Positions 60,101-64,000 of a DNA stretch of 64,000 nucleotides are shown one piece after another (position 1 is the first letter of the stretch; every line of letters begins with the position of its first letter). Where the stretch lies: NCBI GenBank assembly GCA_949752795.1, contig OX457064.1, positions 39,180,368 through 39,244,367 on the forward strand. The letters run 5' to 3'. Source of the DNA: Hyperoodon ampullatus. Its lineage: Eukaryota > Chordata > Mammalia > Artiodactyla > Ziphiidae. The position numbers were made by a program, and so were the translations under genes. The notes under the pieces are model-generated. The model saw only the letters and a list, made by a program, of their open reading frames with translations, did no database searches and was not told the DNA's origin.

Positions 60101-61972
60101 CATCAAAAAAAATCTTTTAAAAAAAAAGTGTCATCCCTGCATAAAATGTATAAAGCTGGAGCCTGCAACTCTTAAAACTGAGTGCATCTAATATAATACT
60201 CTTTATAAGAGCATAAAACTTTTCAAAGGGTTACACTTCAACCTGTAACAAAAAGAAGGCATGATTTCTATCCCAAAAATAAAAAGTCTTCACGTTCACA
60301 TGTGATTTAAAAGAAGCACTTAGATCAAAGGCCTAGTTTTCAGAGTGTAGCAAGACAAATTTTCCATTGCCCCAAAAGAGAGACCCATATTCTTCAAACA
60401 AATTAGAGTTTGAAGAGAATAATTGCCAGAATGAAACCACAAACATTCCGGAGCAAATGTTTCATTGCATAATAATAGGGAAAGACTGGGTGAATATCCA
60501 TTAGCAGGAGCACTTTTTACCCAGTGAGGGCAAAATCCTACTTCAAGGATGCAGAAAATAGCAACACGTGGTGTTTTAGGGCTCTAAGCAGCCCCACTAA
60601 AGCCATGAGGAACAAAAGACTTCAGCTATGTAGAGTGAAATGGCATTCTGAACAAGAAGAAATTATTTTATATTCCAATCATTCCTCCCCCTTTCTTCCT
60701 ACATGTACTATGTGGTATAATAAAGTAGAAAGAAAAAAATCTTTGCTTACCTGTTGCTCCTGGTTCAGGGCTAAGCAAGCACATGATACGGAAAACTGGA
60801 CAATAAATACAAGTAAGAGAATAATCATGTACTGAGAATCAAAGTTAAGGATATTTCTGGAAATTCTTAAAGTAACATAAAACAGAGTTACTGACAACTT
60901 CACAACTCCCTAGAAGGAAGTCACCCAGAAAACAGAACAAATGGCACTTAGAGAAAGTGCAAGAAGAATACATGTAATTTTTATTTTGATAATACACTGT
61001 AGATATAATTATATAGAAAAATACTAACGACAATAATTATTTAAATGCTGATCTATTATAGAGAAAAGACTTGAGGTTGCCAAGGGGGAGGGGAGTGGGG
61101 AGGGATGGATTGGGAGTTTGGGATTAGCAGATGCAAACCGTTATACAAAGGATGGATAAACAACAAGGGCCTACTGTATAGCACGGGGAACTATATTCAA
61201 TATCCTGTGATAAACCATAATGGAAAAGAATATGAAAAGAATATATATGTATAACTGAGTCACTTTGCTATACAGCAGAAATTAAACACAACATTGTAAA
61301 TCAACTATACTTCAATAAACTATTAAAAATAAATAAAAGCTGATCTATTATAATTTCATTTAGATTAAAATAAAAATTCTTACATAGATAAAAGAGGAAA
61401 TAAGTAGAGATAAATGTATGTAAGCTTTCTTAATATCAACTCTTAAAAAAAATCATTGTGAAATTCTCAACCAAATATTAATGACTTGGAAAGAACATAG
61501 AAGTCACTGAATCAGTTCAATGTAACTCTGAATTTGCAACACATAAATAGGATGATACTGAACTTGCAGAATACATTCGTCATGATGTGAAAAGGAGAGA
61601 GAATATGTAAACATACAATAACTTAACCCTAAGAAATATTCCTAATGTTGGTTGGACAAATACACATAATGCTTGCCAGGAGTTGCTCTCTGGCAATTAA
61701 TTTCCTAATGGTTATTTTAAACTAGTTGTAGTTATCACAGGAGTAATCAGTAAGATAAGAGCAAACCCAAGTGGGGTATAAATCCCACCTGTAAAAAAGG
61801 ATACAAAAAAAAGCAACACCTGATGGTGCTTCACGGCTCCGATCAGCCCCACTAATGCAATCAGGAACAAGAAGATGCCCACTGCGATGACCACACCGAC
61901 CACCCGGAGACTGGAAATCAGCCCGAAGCCGATGCCCCACGCTGCAATTCCAATTAGCAGGAGACTAACCAA
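51069..61972 (-). CDS. TSPAN13: TSPAN13, tetraspanin 13, exons 2-6 (residues 22-204; first exon outside window)
   Basis: TSPAN13 is a four-pass membrane protein that organises partner proteins in membrane microdomains. On the - strand the coding exons are 61972-61805, 60831-60751, 59888-59775, 58462-58349 and 51143-51069, all phase 0 with GT-AG borders. They give 183 codons (56+27+38+38+24) plus stop. With the expected 21-residue first exon this equals the known 204 residues. Visible features are TM1/TM2 in exon 2, TM3 ([17 protein letters not shown]) in exon 3, the CCG motif at 128-130 with sequons NNT (113) and NDT (137) in exon 4, a Cys-rich loop then TM4 start in exon 5, and a short cytoplasmic tail ([17 protein letters not shown]) in exon 6. 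The start codon exon was not found before 64000, consistent with a long first intron. Confidence 0.97.
51288..51495 (+). mobile_element. CHR-type tRNA SINE in TSPAN13 intron 5 (antisense to the gene)
   Basis: The TSD aaaatgtagtatg is at 51275-51287 and 51496-51508. It sits about 145 bp upstream of the exon 6 acceptor. Confidence 0.95.
51550..52045 (+). mobile_element. MaLR LTR (MLT1-like), solo, in TSPAN13 intron 5
   Basis: It begins 'gtaggctgaataatggcc' and ends 'ggcaataggaaagtgatac'. Inside are 'gggtgggctctgtgacgtaa' and 'gcctctagaagctagaaaagg'. It is solo and inactive. Confidence 0.85.
52745..52945 (-). repeat. MIR SINE, minus orientation
   Basis: 'cctcattttaccagtgaggg' and 'gaaccaggattcaaatc' give a clear reverse MIR order. 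Confidence 0.82.
54021..54225 (+). mobile_element. CHR-type tRNA SINE with (AC)n in its tail
   Basis: The TSD aaaatctctagctag is at 54006-54020 and 54226-54240. The A-tail has become (AC)n followed by A7. Confidence 0.95.
55108..55227 (+). mobile_element. Older CHR-1/Bov-tA-like tRNA SINE
   Basis: It contains the tRNA-like box 'ggttcaatccctggtcgg' and ends ggccaaaa. The imperfect TSD aaaagtga[a]tactaa is near 55093-55107 and aaaagtgaacactaa near 55228-55242. The first bases are degraded. Confidence 0.85.
55330..55450 (+). repeat. (TATA)/(CACA) low-complexity tract
   Basis: tatatatgta-type units and a short cacacaca run; it lies between a SINE and an L1 3' end. Confidence 0.8.
55445..55765 (+). 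mobile_element. Old L1 3' UTR ending in cctcaataaa
   Basis: It has the typical L1M 3' end order: 'gtggtgactacagttgat', 'gaggtgatggatgtgttaat', 'cacaatgtatatgtatatca', 'gtcaattatacctcaataaa'. A TGTACAAT-rich stretch inside is expanded (see findings). Confidence 0.75.
55810..56130 (+). mobile_element. Candidate solo LTR of an older endogenous retrovirus
   Basis: It has paired 'cagccaatc' CCAAT motifs (about 55925 and 55993), TATAAAAG at 56040-56047 and a downstream A/T-rich end. This is LTR-like promoter architecture. No family name is assigned with confidence and no TSD was found. Confidence 0.45.
56690..57000 (+). mobile_element. Diverged L1 fragment
   Basis: The motifs 'ggcaatttggcaatatttatc' (in part) and 'ttacttccagaggtatactc' resemble old L1 ORF2/3' sequence. 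Edges are uncertain. Confidence 0.45.
57250..57475 (-). repeat. MIR SINE, minus orientation
   Basis: 'cttgccatatgtcaggc', 'gaacttgcccaaggtcacac' and 'ggtttccaacccaga' make this one of the best-preserved MIRs in the window. Confidence 0.87.
57510..57720 (-). mobile_element. Diverged L1 fragment, minus orientation
   Basis: 'gctgttataaacaataaac', 'gtagaattgatgagttaaag' and 'atattgccaattcag' match the reverse strand of old L1 sequence in order. Confidence 0.5.
57775..58040 (+). repeat. AT-rich low-complexity stretch
   Basis: Dominated by tatataa and ttaatata words with short unique interruptions. Confidence 0.75.
58349..58462 (-). CDS. TSPAN13: TSPAN13 exon 5 (end of large loop, start of TM4)
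   Basis: The acceptor is ttgatacag/AGCTGT and the donor is ACAGAG/gtatgt. It encodes [20 protein letters not shown] and then [18 protein letters not shown]. The loop part differs from human at several positions; the membrane part is conserved. Confidence 0.97.
58595..59093 (+). mobile_element. MaLR LTR (MLT1-like), solo, in TSPAN13 intron 4
   Basis: The ordered MLT1 blocks are present: 'atgatggattgtcactccc', 'cttcagtcctacaactacc', 'gagcagaggacctagctaag', and the end 'gcaatagaaaactaataac'. Confidence 0.8.
59775..59888 (-). CDS. TSPAN13: TSPAN13 exon 4 (large extracellular loop, CCG motif)
   Basis: The acceptor is gttttctag/GGTC and the donor is CTGGCT/gtaagt. It encodes 38 residues with two N-glycosylation sequons and NLNCCGFRS, the tetraspanin signature. 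FRSFNPND has Phe where I recall Val in human. A SINE begins 43 bp before the acceptor. Confidence 0.97.
59932..60127 (+). mobile_element. CHR-1-like tRNA SINE in TSPAN13 intron 3, next to exon 4
   Basis: The TSD gtgtcatccctg is at 59920-59931 and 60128-60139. The tail includes 'caataaagactttaaaaatg', common in ruminant and cetacean copies. It is antisense to TSPAN13. Confidence 0.93.
60751..60831 (-). CDS. TSPAN13: TSPAN13 exon 3 (TM3)
   Basis: The acceptor is gattctcag/TACATG and the donor is CAACAG/gtaagc. It encodes 27 residues, starting YMIILLLVF and ending CLALNQEQQ. Confidence 0.97.
61061..61338 (+). mobile_element. Young 5'-truncated L1 3' end in TSPAN13 intron 2-3 region
   Basis: It carries the purine-rich 3' UTR start, 'tactgtatagcacggggaac', 'acttcaataaactatt' and an A-rich end. 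The perfect TSD gctgatctattata is at 61047-61060 and 61339-61352. It lies between exons 2 and 3 of TSPAN13, antisense to it. Confidence 0.93.
61805..61972 (-). CDS. TSPAN13: TSPAN13 exon 2 (TM1, small loop, TM2)
   Basis: The acceptor (read on -) is tatttgcag/TTGG and the donor is CTTTTTTTT/gtatcc. It encodes [20 protein letters not shown] and on to KHHQVLLFF, 56 residues identical to the human exon as I recall it. The GC-rich codons contrast with the AT-rich introns. Confidence 0.97.
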
Positions 61973-62001
61973 CTGCAAATACAACCACAAAGGGCAGTGA
62001 T

Positions 62002-62021
62002 GGGGGGAGGGAGGGGGAGGG
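62002..62021 (+). other. G-quadruplex-type motif beside TSPAN13 exon 2
   Basis: Four runs of at least three G's are separated by single A's. On the coding (-) strand this is the C-rich polypyrimidine stretch 30-50 nt before the exon 2 acceptor. Confidence 0.85.
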
Positions 62022-62382
62022 AGAAGAAAGAGGGGAAAAGCGTCAATTTATGTGTTAATATCAAGAACATTTTTCAGGCACCTACTTAGTATCTTACAAA
62101 TGATTGCTAACACTCAAAACTAGAATACACACATGATCTCACAGATAGTATTGTCTTAACAAGTTATATTAATCCTTGGCCATGTTTTTAAAACACAAAC
62201 AATAATCTATAAAATTATTATGGAGCCTCAGAGGCCATCTGTCTTACTAAACCTAAACGATTTCTACTTAAGCTTTTGAAATAATAGCGTATGTAAAACT
62301 TTTAGACACCAACACATCTCAGTCCGACATACAGGTTTCTTCACGTGGAAATCACATATCTTTCCTTCAAAGGCCCGGACTG

Positions 62383-62597
62383 GGGCTTCCCTGGTGGCTC
62401 AGTGATTGAGAGTCCGCCTGCCAATGCAGGGGACACGGGTTTGTGCCCCGGACAGGGAGGATCCCACATGCCGCGGAGCGGCTGGGCCCGTGAGCCATGG
62501 CTGCTGAGCCTGCGCATCCGGAGCCTGTGCTCCACAATGGGAGAGGCCGCAGCAGTGAGAGGCCTGCGTACCGCTAAAAAAAAAAAAAAAAAAAAAA
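62383..62597 (+). mobile_element. CHR-type tRNA SINE in TSPAN13 intron 1
   Basis: It is full length with poly-A. The near-perfect TSD gcccggactg lies just before 62383 and at 62598-62608 (gccccggactg). Confidence 0.94.
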
Positions 62598-62619
62598 GCC
62601 CCGGACTGTAACCTTCTCT

Positions 62620-62880
62620 GTGCTGCCTTCCTAGTCCCCAGCAAACTAAATGCATCTCTCCACTCTCTGAGCAATCTCTGTTCTTCAAATATGGTTCCAC
62701 TGTTCCCTTCAACACATTAACATTCTGTTTCCAAGCCTGTCTCTCCTAGGAGTCTCGGAGCAACTTAGAGACCCCATCTTTTCACTTCTCTTTATCCCCA
62801 GAACCTATCACCTATCCCCAGAACCTCACCTTTGGAACAGTCAAAATATCTCACAGTATTGTTGATGAAATGAATTGCTT
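62620..62880 (+). repeat. Degraded L2-like remnant with a small direct repeat
   Basis: The pyrimidine-rich text ends 'gttgatgaaatgaattgc'. 'tatccccagaacct' occurs twice (about 62793 and 62813). Confidence 0.4.
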
Positions 62881-62884
62881 TAGA

Positions 62885-64000
62885 TATCATTGGCTATTCT
62901 GTGAGAATTCAAACACAGAGAGAGACTATTAAAACTTTTAGGATGAAAAGAGTACAAGAGATTTTAGGTACTCAGAGTAAAAATGGCATTCTGAGCAAGA
63001 AGAAATTATTTTACATCCCAATCATTTAATTTATGTTCTTTTCAAACAAAATCAAGTGTAAGAGGTAAAACACATGCTTCAATCAGTCATTACCTGTAAA
63101 ACTCAAAGTTACAGTTACTTCTTTAAAATAACACTTAAATAGCATGCCAAATAAAGATTATAATCAACTGATAGAAGATACAGCTTAAATAGGTATGGGG
63201 GTGGTGGCCGGGGTGGAGGGTGGAACAGGAAAGAGACAGTATCTTCAAGTCAATTGAGAGTCAGCCATTTCCTGGAGCACGTTGACAGCTTAATACCTTG
63301 TTGGGAGGAATCAAAGTATGTAAAATAAACTTTCTAGCACCACTTCAAGGCCTAATAAACTTTGTTTTGAGATACAAAATAAATCATCACTCACTCAAAT
63401 GGTTCTTTACTCAAATGTGTAATTTTTTATAAGTGTAATCATTGTTTATCAGACACAATTTTTAAATGCCTTGGTATGTAAAACTTCTTATATGTATAGA
63501 CGTACAAGTAAAATGGCTAAATATGGACAAATACAGCAGCTATTTGTATTTTTATCCATTTATCATAAAGTAGCAAAACTTAAGAATGAAAGCAACTATC
63601 TGTAGTGCGATAGGAACAAGTTATGGAGTTATATGGACTTGATGTTCTCCATTGAATTAGTACACAGAGGAAGTTTTTCTTTTTAGAGGGAGAAGAAGAG
63701 GAAAAACTTCTCACAAATACTGCTACCCAGAAATTAGTCCTCCTCATTTTCTCAACTGCTTCTTCTCAGCAGACCCATTTGCTTCTGTCTGATTTTTATC
63801 AACTCACAGTCTTCTCACAACTTCAAACAATCTTGGATTGAGAAAAAGTCCTTGGGCCCATCACAAATGAGATTATTTCTGACTTTGTTATACCCGAATA
63901 TAACACATTTCCTTTCACGAGGTGTAAAAGGCAGAAGCCTGAAGGAGGTGTCAAGGAAGGCGAGGAAGATAATGCCGGAGGGGCCTCACCTCAGTGAGGA
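62885..64000. other. TSPAN13 intron 1 sequence at the window edge
   Basis: No match to the expected first exon (starting MVCGG) is present on the - strand, and no CpG-rich promoter is seen, so the gene start is farther right. Confidence 0.6.

Noticed and set aside
59932..60127. Second case of SINE 3' transduction
   Set aside because: The extra tail (caataaagactttaaaaatg...) is known from many ruminant and cetacean copies, so it belongs to the subfamily and not to a local flank.
63900..64000. GC-richer right edge as TSPAN13 exon 1 or its CpG island
   Set aside because: Read on the - strand it does not encode MVCGGFACSKN and it lacks CpG density.

Overview
The window is vertebrate nuclear DNA, and specifically cetartiodactyl, most likely cetacean. 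It carries 17 tRNA-derived SINEs of the CHR type, recognisable by their 'cttccctggtgg' head and 'ggcccgcgtaccgc' tail with poly-A ends. Most are flanked by clean target-site duplications (TSDs). The abundance of this family is the main reason for the cetacean call, which is an inference. Everything else is typical mammalian sequence: MIR, L2, L1, MaLR LTRs, hAT fossils, microsatellites and long introns.

Two protein-coding genes are present, converging on each other. AGR2 (anterior gradient 2, an ER-resident protein-disulfide-isomerase-like protein) is complete on the + strand. It has a TATA-type promoter and a 5'-UTR exon near 31.6-31.7 kb and seven coding exons between 34,607 and 43,496. They splice to an uninterrupted 175-residue protein, and a poly(A) signal follows at 43,717. 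TSPAN13 (tetraspanin 13) is on the - strand. Exons 2-6 lie between 61,972 and 51,069 and encode residues 22-204. Exon 1, with the start codon, lies beyond the right edge. The arrangement matches the human chromosome 7 neighbourhood AGR3-AGR2-TSPAN13 read in the opposite direction, so the first 31 kb should be the AGR3-AGR2 intergenic interval. No AGR3 exon was recognised there.

Layout: 1-31.6 kb is intergenic and repeat-rich. It includes an L1/HAL1 fossil at 12.6-14.2 kb, a 5'-truncated L1 at 9.4-10.0 kb, a perfect 77-bp tandem duplication at 21.8-22.0 kb and a 47-nt perfect palindrome at 29.6 kb. 31.6-43.7 kb is AGR2, whose large intron before exon 6 is built mostly of LINE fossils. 43.7-50 kb is intergenic and contains a SINE that seems to have carried a 3' flank with it (48,453-48,839). 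About 50-64 kb is TSPAN13, ending inside its intron 1.

I found no evidence for a new biological system. The best second-look items are structural: the SINE 3' transduction, the tandem duplication, the palindrome pair, a SINE inserted about 43 bp upstream of the TSPAN13 exon 4 acceptor, and a G-quadruplex motif next to the exon 2 acceptor. None of the many open frames outside the two genes looks like a real gene; most are SINE or L1 sequence.
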